Translations under genes and position numbers: made by a program
Notes under the pieces: generated by a model
The model's database searches: none
The model's input: the letters and a program-made list of their open reading frames with translations, nothing else
What the model was told of the DNA's origin: nothing
From: Bacteroidales bacterium
GTDB lineage: Bacteria; Bacteroidota; Bacteroidia; Bacteroidales; ML635J-15
DNA: 36,110 bases
NCBI GenBank assembly: GCA_028702535.1
Contig: JAQVOR010000021.1
Coordinates: 1-36,110, forward strand
Direction: 5' to 3'
Shown: in pieces, positions 23,884 to 33,064 of the stretch
Layout of the letters: each line of letters begins with the position of its first letter
How positions within the stretch are numbered: the first letter of the stretch is position 1

Positions 23884-23894
23884 CCATCATTTTT

Positions 23895-25079
23895 TTACTT
23901 CTCTTCAAGTCTTATAATAAAATCACTTAAGATATTCATAAAATTAACAAAAGCTTCGTACGGCGAGGCGTAAGGATTAAAGTATTTATGCACATCTCCA
24001 TCGCTAAACCACTTTGTGCACATATAATAGAAATGGTCGCTAGTTTGTAGATATAGCCAGTCTTTCCAAATTTGAGGGTCATCTTTCTTTTTAACTGCAT
24101 CGTAGAGTTTGTACAATTCAGCATAAGCTTCGTCTTGCAGTTCGTTTCCGAGCCAAGCTGTGAGGTCTCTTTCTTCATCTGCCCACGAAATAGGGTGTGG
24201 AACATGTATTGCTCCAACTGTATCTGTTGATTTTATAATTTCAGATGGAGTGGAAAATGTAAAATTAGAATTTCTAAATACTGCATTTGGCAAGGCTCTC
24301 AGAAAATCAAAAATACCAGTTTCTTCCCATTGGTGCTCGCCAAATGTTTCATAATCCATAAATAAATTAACAAGCTCATCTTTGGGGTCGAGGGCATTAA
24401 GCCACGAAACAAACTTTTCGGTTGTTAGTGGAAACTCTGGCCAATCATGATTCGAAAAGCGGAAAGCAATATCATCAGATAATTTAAAGTTTTTTAATAA
24501 TAGCTTAAGTTTTGGATTTACTGCATTACAATACAAATAATTAGGACTTTTCCAACCAAGAACATGCTTTGCACCTTCGGTAATCATTGCTTTGTAACCC
24601 AAATCTGCAATATATTCGCCAATTTGATCAGAGTAAATTAACTCGGTATTTCGGAAAACTTGAGGTTCAACCCCAAAAACTTCCATTATTTTATCTCTGT
24701 GCATTTTAATTTGGCGTTCAAACTCTTCTCGATTAACTAAAGAAGATAAGGAGTGTGCATAAGTCTCAGATAAAATTTCAACATTACCAGTTGCAACAAG
24801 TTTTTTAAAACTTTCTAAAACATCTGGAGCATACATCTCAAATTGATCTATAGCAACACCAGAGATTGAGTACGCAATTTTGATTTTATCGCCATATTCT
24901 TTTATCAAATCAAGAAATACTTGGTTTGTTGGTAAGTAGCACTTCTCGGCAACTTTTCGCATAATACTTTTGTTTTCAAAATCATTAAAATAATGATGGT
25001 CATTGCCTATATCAAAAAACCTGTATTTTTTCAACCTAAATGGTTGATGAACCTGAAAGTAAAAGCAAATTGTTCTCAT
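23895..25079 (-). CDS. Glycoside hydrolase family 57 enzyme (alpha-amylase-like)
   Basis: A 394-residue cytoplasmic enzyme acting on alpha-glucans. It starts MRTICFYFQVHQPFRL, with the His-Gln-Pro of GH57 conserved region 1, has GNVEILSETYAHSLSS, the nucleophile Glu146 in VFRNTELIYSD, the acid/base Asp242 in LFMDYETFGEHQ and the C-terminal SDHFYYMCTKWFSDGD region. No signal peptide is present. It is the third gene of a leftward operon, 22 bases behind a glycosyltransferase, as seen widely in Bacteroidota glycogen loci. Whether it cleaves, transfers or branches cannot be read from sequence; family members do all three. Confidence 0.94.
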   Translation of the reverse strand: MRTICFYFQVHQPFRLKKYRFFDIGNDHHYFNDFENKSIMRKVAEKCYLPTNQVFLDLIKEYGDKIKIAYSISGVAIDQFEMYAPDVLESFKKLVATGNVEILSETYAHSLSSLVNREEFERQIKMHRDKIMEVFGVEPQVFRNTELIYSDQIGEYIADLGYKAMITEGAKHVLGWKSPNYLYCNAVNPKLKLLLKNFKLSDDIAFRFSNHDWPEFPLTTEKFVSWLNALDPKDELVNLFMDYETFGEHQWEETGIFDFLRALPNAVFRNSNFTFSTPSEIIKSTDTVGAIHVPHPISWADEERDLTAWLGNELQDEAYAELYKLYDAVKKKDDPQIWKDWLYLQTSDHFYYMCTKWFSDGDVHKYFNPYASPYEAFVNFMNILSDFIIRLEEK

Positions 25080-25101
25080 AATTATATGTTTAATTTTTTA
25101 T

Positions 25102-26379
25102 TTAAATCAAAGATTTATACACTTCCTTAACTTTATAAGCTGAATTTTCCCATCTTAGATTTTCCACCTCTATTTTCCCATGTTTAATAAACATTTTTGA
25201 TAAGGCATCATAATGCAGCATACCATAAATAGCGTCAGCTAAGTCGTCCACATCCCAAAAATCAACTTTTAAGGCATGGCGTAAAATTTCGGCAACTCCC
25301 GATTGTTTTGAAATAATAACTGGTACTTCCGACATCATTGCCTCTAATGGTGAAATACCGAAAGGCTCGCTAACCGATGGCATAACATATACATCGCTCA
25401 TGCTAAACATATCGAACACTTCATTTCCTTGTAAAAATCCTGCAAAATGAAATTTAGTTGCGATGCCAAGTTGTGCAACACGTTTAATCATTCTATTAAG
25501 CATGTCACCACTTCCAGCCATAACAAATCTCACATTTGGGTCTTTGTCAATAACTTTTTTTGCTGCTTCGATAAAATAATCGGGACCTTTTTGAAAAGTA
25601 ACTCTGCCTAAAAAAGTTACAATTTTTTCTGATACACCTTTATTTAATTTTAATTCAGGAAGTGAAACTGGTTCTACCGAATTATGCACTGTAACAACTT
25701 TGTCGGGGTGTATTCCATAGCGTTCTATAATTGTTTTTCGCGTAAGGTTGCTAACAGCAATAACTTTGTCGGCAGCTTCCATTCCTGTTCGTTCAATATC
25801 ATACACTTTTTGATTAATGTTTTCGCCGCTACGGTCAAATTCTGTTGCGTGCATGTGTACTACCAACGGCTTTCCTGAGACGTTTTTTGCAGCTATTCCA
25901 GCGGAGTATGTAAGCCAGTCGTGGGCATGTATTACATCAAAGTCGTTTGTTCCGGCAATATAAGCCGCAATTAGGGCATATCTAGCAACTTCCTGATACA
26001 GATTGTGTCCGTAACTACCCGAGAAAGTAAATTTACTTGCAAAAACTTGTTCGCTAAATTCGGTATGAGAAAATATTTTTCCTTTAAATATTTTGGCAAA
26101 TTCTTCGGGGTCCATATAAGGAATAAGGTTTGAGCCAACTTCTATATATCTAAAATTCTCCCAAAAATCTTTGCTAACTGTTTTACGTTCAGTAATTACA
26201 ATATCTCCAGCATCGGCAAGTTTAATAAAAGATTGGTCTTCGTCGCCATAAGCTTTAGGAACCACAAAAAGGACTTCGGTATCAAAATGCGAGAGCCCTT
26301 TGGTCAGTCCATAGCAGGCTGTTCCTAATCCCCCTGTAATATGCGGAGGAAACTCCCATCCAAACATTAAAACTTTCAT
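25102..26379 (-). CDS. Glycogen synthase-like glycosyltransferase (GT-B fold)
   Basis: A 425-residue cytoplasmic glycosyltransferase with the N-terminal glycogen-synthase type signature KVLMFGWEFPPHITGGLGTA, VIHAHDWLTYSAGI in the middle, and the C-terminal GT1-type domain with IVTFLGRVTFQKGPDYFIEA, DVYVMPSVSEPFGISPLEAM and a Glu pair typical of retaining enzymes. It probably extends alpha-1,4-glucan using a nucleotide sugar, consistent with the debranching enzyme upstream (overlap ATGA) and GH57 downstream. GT4 versus GT5 cannot be assigned with certainty here. It is shorter than classical GlgA (about 480 residues). Confidence 0.93.
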   Translation of the reverse strand: MKVLMFGWEFPPHITGGLGTACYGLTKGLSHFDTEVLFVVPKAYGDEDQSFIKLADAGDIVITERKTVSKDFWENFRYIEVGSNLIPYMDPEEFAKIFKGKIFSHTEFSEQVFASKFTFSGSYGHNLYQEVARYALIAAYIAGTNDFDVIHAHDWLTYSAGIAAKNVSGKPLVVHMHATEFDRSGENINQKVYDIERTGMEAADKVIAVSNLTRKTIIERYGIHPDKVVTVHNSVEPVSLPELKLNKGVSEKIVTFLGRVTFQKGPDYFIEAAKKVIDKDPNVRFVMAGSGDMLNRMIKRVAQLGIATKFHFAGFLQGNEVFDMFSMSDVYVMPSVSEPFGISPLEAMMSEVPVIISKQSGVAEILRHALKVDFWDVDDLADAIYGMLHYDALSKMFIKHGKIEVENLRWENSAYKVKEVYKSLI

Positions 26380-28334
26380 ATTTTCGCCTCCGTATTTTTA
26401 TAGTTCTCAATTATATGATGAATTCTGATAATCTCGGCAACACTCCAAGCTTGCGAAATTGCACCTCGTGGTAAATGTGGCGGATCGCCATCGTAAATCT
26501 CTGATATTGAGCCAATACCGTGAACCATCATGTCTTCCTGAAATTCATTATATATTTTTTCAACAAAACTCAATGCACTTTTTTCGTGAATTTTTAGATA
26601 GGCATCACAAAAATGACCAAGCAACCATGGCCAAACTGTTCCTTGATGATATGCTCTATCACGTTCTTCTTGATTGCCCTCGCAAACTCCTTTATAATCA
26701 GAATGATCGGGACTCAAAGATCTAAGTCCTTTGGGAGTGAGTAGTTTTTTTCGTACAATCTCTAATATTCGTTCTTTTTTAATATCAGATATAGGTGAAT
26801 ATGGTAATGAACATGCGAATATTTGGTTTGGTCTAACGCTAAAATCTGCAAAATCGTAAGTAGCATAATCTGCAAGATATTTATGTTCTTCGCTCCAAAA
26901 TTTTTCTAAAAAAGAAAGTTTTGTAATTTCTGGAACTATTGACCACTCTTTGACGAATTTTTTGTCTCCAGCCTGTTTTGCAAGTTCTAGTGCAAACATA
27001 ATAGCATTATACCACAAAGCATTTATTTCAACGGCAAAACCATGACGTGGAGTAACTGGTTTTCCTGCAACAACTGCGTCCATCCATGTTAATGCTTTTC
27101 CTGTTTCGCCCGACCAAATTAATCCATTGTCGTGCATTTTTATGTTATAATGTGTACCATTGCGATAGTTTTCGAGAATATGTTTTATTTTTTTGCCAAA
27201 TTCTTTCCATATTTCAGATTTGTCCTTTATAAACTTTGTATATTCTTGTAAACTCCAAAAAAACCATAATGGGGCATCAACCGAGTTCATTGCAGTAGCC
27301 TCTCCTGTACCAATATTAGGGAAAAGGCCATCTTTTAGCTCGGTTGTCATTGTGTTAAGAACATCTTTGCAAGTTTTTATGTCGCCATTACTATAAAGAC
27401 TTAAACCAGGCAGTGCAATAAATGTGTCGCGTCCCCAACGTCCAAACCACGGAAATCCAGCAATTATCTCAGTTTTGCCGTCTCGTTTGTAAATAAATTG
27501 TTGTGCCGAACTTTTAAGACAATCAATATAGGTTTCACGTGAACTCCGTTTTTTTAGAGCAGTAGTGAAACTAGTTTTTATGGTTGATGTTTTAATCTCT
27601 TTTAAGCCAGTAGAAATAATAATACTTTCATCTTTCTTAATGTCCATTTCAAAATACCCTGGGACATATAAATCTTCCTGATAATCATATCCGCGTTTTT
27701 GCTCTTCGATATATTCAACATTATAATACCAATCGGGAACATGTATGTAATCAACTTTTTTATTAAATTGCATGAATAGGCTTTTATAACCTTCGTACAT
27801 TCTAAGTTTTATTCCGTTTTCGATAGATTGATATTTTTTGTTAACAAATAAGTTGGCTTTACTAAGTTTATGAACATTACGAAAAGCCAAAAATGGTTTA
27901 AGTCTAAGTTTGGTTTTAGAATGAGCATCTAACAATGTATATTTAATCATTACTCGGTCGTCTTCGCTTAAAATTCGTTCTACCTGAAGTACAGCACCTC
28001 CAACTCTGTAAATTATTCGAGGAATAACATCAACCTCGAAATCTCTGACATATTTATGTCCTTTGGGCTCATAAATTCCAGGATATTTTCTAACTCCAAG
28101 ATTAAATGAGGCATCGTGTTGGATTATTGTTGCATCTATAGCCGAAAGCATCACATGATTGTCATTGTCAATATCTGCCATAGGACATACCAATAATCCA
28201 TGATATTTTCGGGTGTTACAACCAACTATTGTTGTACTGGCATAAGTGCCAGCACGATTTGTCCTTATCAATTCACGGCTAAGTGAATACTCTAAATTAA
28301 TTAGCTTCTTTTTGTCAAATTTAATGATTCCCAT
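26376..28334 (-). CDS. Glycogen debranching enzyme (amylo-alpha-1,6-glucosidase)
   Basis: A 652-residue cytoplasmic enzyme. The N-terminal GDE_N-type domain (about 20-240) begins LEYSLSRELIRTNRAGTYAS with GCNTRKYHGLLV; the C-terminal (alpha/alpha)6 domain (about 280-645) has IIAGFPWFGRWGRDTFIALPG, LWFFWSLQEY, WMDAVVAGKPVTPRHGFAVEI, and AYHQGTVWPWLLGHF, the substrate-binding and catalytic regions of the amylo-alpha-1,6-glucosidase family. It is the first gene of the leftward operon and overlaps the glycosyltransferase by four bases. A TAnnTTTG match precedes it by 18 bases. It should remove alpha-1,6 branches from glycogen or a similar storage glucan. Confidence 0.95.
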   Translation of the reverse strand: MGIIKFDKKKLINLEYSLSRELIRTNRAGTYASTTIVGCNTRKYHGLLVCPMADIDNDNHVMLSAIDATIIQHDASFNLGVRKYPGIYEPKGHKYVRDFEVDVIPRIIYRVGGAVLQVERILSEDDRVMIKYTLLDAHSKTKLRLKPFLAFRNVHKLSKANLFVNKKYQSIENGIKLRMYEGYKSLFMQFNKKVDYIHVPDWYYNVEYIEEQKRGYDYQEDLYVPGYFEMDIKKDESIIISTGLKEIKTSTIKTSFTTALKKRSSRETYIDCLKSSAQQFIYKRDGKTEIIAGFPWFGRWGRDTFIALPGLSLYSNGDIKTCKDVLNTMTTELKDGLFPNIGTGEATAMNSVDAPLWFFWSLQEYTKFIKDKSEIWKEFGKKIKHILENYRNGTHYNIKMHDNGLIWSGETGKALTWMDAVVAGKPVTPRHGFAVEINALWYNAIMFALELAKQAGDKKFVKEWSIVPEITKLSFLEKFWSEEHKYLADYATYDFADFSVRPNQIFACSLPYSPISDIKKERILEIVRKKLLTPKGLRSLSPDHSDYKGVCEGNQEERDRAYHQGTVWPWLLGHFCDAYLKIHEKSALSFVEKIYNEFQEDMMVHGIGSISEIYDGDPPHLPRGAISQAWSVAEIIRIHHIIENYKNTEAKI

Positions 28335-28742
28335 TGTCTGAATGTTTTTATCAAAAGTAATTTAAGCATTGTGCGTTTAATGGTATTTCACATTAAACTA
28401 ATTCTTAATAATTTTAATTATACCTAAACTTATTTGCTCTTTTTTAATAAAATAATTAATATGATATCTTCATAGTAATTACTACAATTATACGGAAAAT
28501 TATACGAAAAGTTATTAAATATGTTGTTTTTTTGTTGCTATTTCAAAAAAAGCTTAAAATGAGTGAAAATTAGTCATAAAACGAAGAAGAAAAGCAAATT
28601 ATTATTTGTTATTTTATGATAAATACAATAAAATTTTGATTGCAGATTTTTTTATTAAAATGGGTTCTTAATTTGAAGAATTACAAAAGGTCGTATTGGA
28701 TCTTTCAATTATTAAGCAGAGATTAATTAGTAGTCTATAAAA
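28335..28742. other. AT-rich intergenic region upstream of the glucan operon
   Basis: No gene is seen. On the minus strand TACTTTTG (28352-28359) matches TAnnTTTG and probably marks the debranching operon promoter. A 12-base-period direct repeat of AATTATACG occurs at 28486-28494 and 28498-28506. The rest is AT-rich with no hairpin that I would defend. Confidence 0.5.
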
Positions 28743-29072
28743 TTATTTTTCTGTGTAATTTATTGCAGTTCCAGAAGCTATAGGATTTAGACATTGAAAG
28801 TCGTATTTAATATTTATTAAAGCATCTGCATTTAGCTCAATGGATTTTTTTATTAGTCCGTTTAATAAGTTTTGTGGTGTGTGAAAAACGCCACCACTTG
28901 CCTCAATATAAGCAATTTCAGTATAATTTCGGTCAGGAATGATACTTGTGTATAACTCTAATTTATTGTTCTCAGACAAAGTGAGATTTGCAGTTTTTGT
29001 TGTTACACAACTGGTTAGACAAGTGATTAAAGCTGTTGTAATAACGATTGTAATAATTTTTATTGTTCTCAT
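28743..29072 (-). CDS. Small lipoprotein with YbjQ/RcsF-like domain
   Basis: A 109-residue protein with a lipoprotein signal peptide: a basic, hydrophobic start and the lipobox LTSC (Cys about residue 22), so it is probably lipid-anchored in the envelope. The remaining ~85 residues contain YTEIAYIEASGG and LNADALINIKYDF, a pattern like the small YbjQ/RcsF/DUF4156 beta-alpha-beta domains; this is a weak fold-level resemblance. It is a single-gene unit divergent from asnS with a good promoter match. Function unknown. Confidence 0.75.
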   Translation of the reverse strand: MRTIKIITIVITTALITCLTSCVTTKTANLTLSENNKLELYTSIIPDRNYTEIAYIEASGGVFHTPQNLLNGLIKKSIELNADALINIKYDFQCLNPIASGTAINYTEK

Positions 29073-29136
29073 ATTATTTTATGTTAATGGTTTTATTATA
29101 AACGCTTTATATGTAATTTTTATTGTTATTATATGA

Positions 29137-29178
29137 TTATCAAATTTATGAATTAAGTCAGAACCTCAAATTTGATAA
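29137..29178. promoter_or_regulatory. Divergent promoter region with 11-bp inverted repeat
   Basis: TTATCAAATTT (29137-29147) and AAATTTGATAA (29168-29178) are perfect inverted repeats about 31 bases apart centre to centre. On the minus strand TTTG (29167-29170), an 18-base spacer and TAAATTTG (29141-29148) form a promoter for the lipoprotein gene. The right arm also contains a TTTG that could serve as the -33 box of asnS, so the arms overlap both promoters. Confidence 0.5.
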
Positions 29179-29196
29179 ATTGTTAATTTTTTTCCT

Positions 29197-29204
29197 TATT
29201 TTTG
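29197..29204 (+). promoter_or_regulatory. -7 box of the asnS promoter
   Basis: TATTTTTG matches TAnnTTTG, 22 bases after a TTTG at 29171-29174 and 21 bases before the ATG at 29226. Its position over the TTG codon at 29202 supports the ATG start. Confidence 0.5.
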
Positions 29205-29225
29205 TGGATTAAAATATTATTAGAA

Positions 29226-30668
29226 ATGAGAAGAGTAAAAATTGTTGATGCCCTTAAATCGGAGGACTATGGAAAAGAGATACTCGTAATGGGTTGGGTA
29301 AGAACTAAGCGTATTAGCAAAAATGTTTGCTTTATTGCTTTAAATGATGGTTCAACTATTAACAATCTACAAATAGTTGTTGATGTAAATCCTGAGTTTG
29401 AAAATATTTTGGGAAAGATTAATACAGGTGCCTCAATCTCTGCTTTAGGAAATACTGTAGAGTCTATGGGTAGTGGACAGAATGCTGAGTTACATTGTTT
29501 AAAACTCGAAGTTCTTGGACAGGCAAATCCCGATGAATATCCATTGCAGCCAAAGCGACATAGTCTTGAGTTTTTGAGAGAAATTGCTCACTTGCGAATT
29601 AGAACAAATACTTTTTCGGCTATTTTTCGTATTCGACATGCAATGACTTTTGCAATTCATAAGTTTTTTAATGATAAAGGTTTTTGTAATGTGCATTCGC
29701 CAATTATAACTGGCTCGGATGCTGAGGGTGCGGGTGAAATGTTTCAGGTAACAACTTTGGATATAAACAATCCTCCTCGTACCAAAGATATGAAAGTTGA
29801 TTATTCGCAAGACTTTTTTGGGAAACAAACACATCTTACCGTATCAGGGCAACTTGAAGGAGAGCTTGCAGCATTGGCTCTTTCGGAGGTTTATACATTC
29901 GGTCCTACTTTTAGAGCCGAAAACTCTAATACTGCCCGTCATCTTGCCGAGTTTTGGATGATAGAACCCGAAATGGCGTTTTACGATATAAACGACAATA
30001 TGGATCTTGCTGAGGAAATGCTCCAATATCTTGTAAAATATGCTCTTGATAATTGCCGCGAAGATCTTGATTTTTTAACTAAAAGACGTTTGGACGAACA
30101 GAGCCAAAAACCACAAAACGAACGTGATGCAATGAGCTTGATAGAGCGTCTTGAGTTTATTATGAATAATAAGTTCGAAAGGCTCACATATACTCAGGCT
30201 TATGAAATTCTTAAAGATTCAAAACACAATCAAAAAGGTAAATTTTCTTATCCTGTCGAGAAGTGGGGAATTGACTTTCAAAGTGAACACGAACGTTATC
30301 TTGTCGAAAAACATTTTCAAAAACCAGTTATTTTAACAGATTATCCAAAAGAAATTAAGGCTTTTTATATGAAGCAAAATGATGATGGAACAACTGTTAG
30401 AGCTATGGATGTGCTTTTTCCACAAATAGGTGAGATAATTGGGGGCTCGCAACGTGAAGAAAATTACGATAAACTTCTATTGAGAATTAAAGAAATGAAT
30501 ATCCCAGAAGAGGAGATGTGGTGGTTTCTTGAAACACGAAAGTTTGGAACAGTGCCACATAGTGGTTACGGACTTGGTTTTGAAAGATTAATGTTGTTTG
30601 TTACTGGCATGAGTAATATACGCGATGTAATACCTTTCCCTCGTACTCCTAAAAATGCCGAATTTTAA
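29226..30668 (+). CDS. asnS: Asparaginyl-tRNA synthetase
   Basis: A class IIb aminoacyl-tRNA synthetase of 480 residues. The N-terminal OB-fold anticodon-binding domain starts [20 protein letters not shown]; the catalytic core shows [17 protein letters not shown], motif 2 [20 protein letters not shown] with the AsnRS-type [13 protein letters not shown] signature, and motif 3 [20 protein letters not shown] ending [11 protein letters not shown]. These separate it from AspRS. The frame is open from TTG 29202, but ATG 29226 is preferred because a promoter-like box covers the upstream codons. rpoN follows after 49 bases with its own promoter. Confidence 0.98.
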   Translation: MRRVKIVDALKSEDYGKEILVMGWVRTKRISKNVCFIALNDGSTINNLQIVVDVNPEFENILGKINTGASISALGNTVESMGSGQNAELHCLKLEVLGQANPDEYPLQPKRHSLEFLREIAHLRIRTNTFSAIFRIRHAMTFAIHKFFNDKGFCNVHSPIITGSDAEGAGEMFQVTTLDINNPPRTKDMKVDYSQDFFGKQTHLTVSGQLEGELAALALSEVYTFGPTFRAENSNTARHLAEFWMIEPEMAFYDINDNMDLAEEMLQYLVKYALDNCREDLDFLTKRRLDEQSQKPQNERDAMSLIERLEFIMNNKFERLTYTQAYEILKDSKHNQKGKFSYPVEKWGIDFQSEHERYLVEKHFQKPVILTDYPKEIKAFYMKQNDDGTTVRAMDVLFPQIGEIIGGSQREENYDKLLLRIKEMNIPEEEMWWFLETRKFGTVPHSGYGLGFERLMLFVTGMSNIRDVIPFPRTPKNAEF

Positions 30669-30699
30669 TTGCAAATTTCTTTTTTATTTTGTATTTTTG
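30669..30699 (+). promoter_or_regulatory. rpoN promoter
   Basis: TTG (30669-30671), a 20-base spacer and TATTTTTG (30692-30699) fit the Bacteroidota promoter; the start codon lies 18 bases downstream. The -33 box directly follows the asnS stop. Confidence 0.6.
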
Positions 30700-30717
30700 A
30701 AGTAAGAGAAAACTATT

Positions 30718-32175
30718 ATGTTAAAACAGAATTTACAGCAGAAACTTCTGCAAAAATTGTCGCCTCAGCAAATTCAGATGATAAAACTTCTAGAGTTGCC
30801 GACATTACAGTTGGAGCAGAGAATAAAAAAAGAGCTTGAAGAAAATCCAGCTCTTGACGAAGGAAACGAAGATGAAGATGATTATTCTGCTGATGACAAT
30901 CAAGATAATGATGATACCCAAAATGATGAGGATGATGAATTCTCATTTGAGGAATATATCGGAGACGATGATGATATTCCTTCATATCGATTAAATGCAA
31001 ATAATACGTCTAAAGATGATGAGCAGCGAGATATCCCTTTTTCCTCTTCAAAATCATTTCACGAACATCTTAGCGACCAATTAATGCTTAAAGACGTAGA
31101 TGATAAAGAGAAGTTATTGGCAGTTTTTATTATTGGTAATATTGATGAAGACGGGTATTTGCGTCGCGAAATAGAGGCTATTGTTGATGATATCGCTTTT
31201 TCTCAAAATATCGAAGTAGAGGAGGAAGATTTAAGACGTGTGTTAGAAGTTGTTCAAGAGCTCGACCCAGCTGGCGTTGGTGCACAAAACCTTCAAGAAT
31301 GCCTTATGCTTCAGTTGGAACGTAAAGAAAATAATATTGATACTGCTACACTTGCTAAGAAAATTATTGGAAGTTGTTTTGACGAGTTTACAAAAAAACA
31401 TTATACCAAAATTATGTCTAAGTGTAGTGTTGATGAGGCTGAGTTAAAGGCTGCTATAGACTTTATACTAAAGTTAAATCCAAAACCTGGAAGCTCTTTT
31501 GGTGAGCCTCAAACACGTTCGGCACAATCTATAATCCCTGATTTTATTTTAGATATTGTTGATAATGAAATTGTAATTAGTTTAAATTCTCGTAATGCTC
31601 CCGAATTGAGAATAAGTCGTAATTTTTCGCAAATGATGGAAGATTATGCTAAAAACAAAAAGAAAAAGAAATCTGATAAAGAGGCATTAGTATTTATTAA
31701 GCAAAAGTTAGATTCGGCAAAATGGTTTATTGATGCTATTGTGCAGCGTCAAAATACTCTGTTGTTTAGTATGAATGCGATTGCTGATTTTCAAAAAGAC
31801 TTTTTCTTGTCGGGAGATGAAACGGAGCTTAAGCCAATGATACTTAAAGATATAGCCGAAATTACAGGGCTTGATATCTCAACAATATCCAGAGTGGCAA
31901 ACAGTAAATATGTTGCAACACCTTATGGTAATTATTTATTAAAATATTTTTTTAGCGAAGGAATGCTAACAGAATCTGGCGAAGAGGTCTCAACGCGTGA
32001 AATAAAACAAATTCTTAAAGATTGTATTGACGTAGAAAGTAAATCAAAACCACTTACAGACGATAAACTTGCAGAAATACTAAAGTCGAAAGGATATCAA
32101 ATTGCTCGTAGAACTGTTGCTAAATATCGTGAGCAGTTAGACATTCCTGTTGCCAGATTAAGAAAGGAATTATAA
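30718..32175 (+). CDS. rpoN: RNA polymerase sigma-54 factor
   Basis: Sigma-54 directs RNA polymerase to -24/-12 promoters that need AAA+ activators. The 485-residue protein has the Gln/Leu-rich region I (LKQNLQQKLLQKLSPQQIQM), a strongly acidic region II (about residues 42-85), the core-binding domain (LDPAGVGAQNLQECLMLQLE), the helix-turn-helix region (LDISTISRVANSKYVATPYG) and the RpoN box ARRTVAKYRE at 463-472. No sigma-54 activator is in this window. Its stop shares one base with the following membrane protein gene, suggesting coupling. Confidence 0.97.
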   Translation: MLKQNLQQKLLQKLSPQQIQMIKLLELPTLQLEQRIKKELEENPALDEGNEDEDDYSADDNQDNDDTQNDEDDEFSFEEYIGDDDDIPSYRLNANNTSKDDEQRDIPFSSSKSFHEHLSDQLMLKDVDDKEKLLAVFIIGNIDEDGYLRREIEAIVDDIAFSQNIEVEEEDLRRVLEVVQELDPAGVGAQNLQECLMLQLERKENNIDTATLAKKIIGSCFDEFTKKHYTKIMSKCSVDEAELKAAIDFILKLNPKPGSSFGEPQTRSAQSIIPDFILDIVDNEIVISLNSRNAPELRISRNFSQMMEDYAKNKKKKKSDKEALVFIKQKLDSAKWFIDAIVQRQNTLLFSMNAIADFQKDFFLSGDETELKPMILKDIAEITGLDISTISRVANSKYVATPYGNYLLKYFFSEGMLTESGEEVSTREIKQILKDCIDVESKSKPLTDDKLAEILKSKGYQIARRTVAKYREQLDIPVARLRKEL

Positions 32176-32798
32176 TGATAAAAAATAAAGCATTAACAAT
32201 TACTGCTCGTATCACTGGATATCTATTTCATCCGCTGTTAATGACAAGCATAGCAGTTGTCGTTTTATTTAATTCAGGGCATTATCTTAGTGTTGTAAAT
32301 GCAGACTTACGAAATGTAATATATTCTATTTTCTTTATTCTAACTTTTTGCCTGCCAGCCTTGTTTATTCCAGTTTTGTACTATTTTAAAATAATCTCAA
32401 ATCTCGAAACAACTATAAAAAAAGAGAAGTTAATCCCGATGCTGACGGTACTTATTATTTATGCTCTTGCATATTACTTTATGCAAAAAGTAAATATGCC
32501 TCCAATATTGCTTAAAATTATTATCTCGTCTATTGTAATTGTTGTTGCGTGTATTGTAATTACTCTGTTTTGGAATATAAATATTCATCTTTCGGCTCTT
32601 GGAGGATTGCTCGGTTTTGTAATGTTTGTTGGAGTAAATAGTAATCTTAATTTACTTTTTATTGGCTTGGTAATTATTGTGGTTAGTGGTTTAGTGGCAT
32701 CGTCTCAATTGTTCTTACAAAAACATAATCCTTTGCAGGTATATCTTGGGTTTTTGCTCGGTTTTGTTTGTACTTATTTATCAATGATGATTTTTTAA
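32175..32798 (+). CDS. PAP2-like multispanning membrane protein, degenerate motifs
   Basis: A 207-residue inner-membrane protein with about six hydrophobic segments. The layout recalls the PAP2 phosphatase superfamily: KKEKLIPML at the motif 1 position, IHLSALGGLLG where PSGH is usual, and SSQLFLQKHNPLQVYLGFLLG where SR-x5-H-x3-D is usual. Only the motif 3 His is clearly kept, so phosphatase activity is doubtful. It overlaps rpoN by one base (taATG) and is followed by a DUF4834 gene, an arrangement I associate with Bacteroidota. Function unknown. Confidence 0.75.
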   Translation: MIKNKALTITARITGYLFHPLLMTSIAVVVLFNSGHYLSVVNADLRNVIYSIFFILTFCLPALFIPVLYYFKIISNLETTIKKEKLIPMLTVLIIYALAYYFMQKVNMPPILLKIIISSIVIVVACIVITLFWNINIHLSALGGLLGFVMFVGVNSNLNLLFIGLVIIVVSGLVASSQLFLQKHNPLQVYLGFLLGFVCTYLSMMIF

Positions 32799-32800
32799 CT

Positions 32801-33064
32801 ATGGGTTTTTTAAAGTTTTTATTAGTATTGTTGATTATTTATCTGTTAGGCTATTTGTTTTTCAGAGTGATATTCCCGTGGCTATTAAAACGTTGGGTTA
32901 AAAAAGCCGCACAAAGAATGAATCCAGACTTTAATCCTGACAACGAAAAACAAAAGCCTAAGCAGGGAGAAATAAATATTGATTATATTCCCGAAAATGA
33001 TAATCGAAATGAAGATGACGACTTAGATAATGGTGAATATGTTGATTATGAGGAAATTAAATGA
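32801..33064 (+). CDS. DUF4834-like small membrane protein
   Basis: 87 residues from ATG 32801; an upstream in-frame ATG at 32768 would overlap the previous gene by 31 bases and is disfavoured. One N-terminal transmembrane helix (FLKFLLVLLIIYLLGYLFF) is followed by a basic stretch (LLKRWVKKAAQRM) and a very acidic tail (NENDDDL-type, ending YVDYEEIK). This charge layout matches the DUF4834 family of Bacteroidota, of unknown function. The stop overlaps the next start (ATGA). Confidence 0.78.
   Translation: MGFLKFLLVLLIIYLLGYLFFRVIFPWLLKRWVKKAAQRMNPDFNPDNEKQKPKQGEINIDYIPENDNRNEDDDLDNGEYVDYEEIK

Noticed and set aside
23726..23917. Open frame of 63 codons containing a repeated SIPVGFSRLL peptide
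   Set aside because: The repeat arises because the 45-base REP period equals 15 codons. It is translation of intergenic repeats, not a gene.
30830..30980. Unusual acidic tract in RpoN
   Set aside because: Region II of sigma-54 is typically acidic and variable; this is normal.
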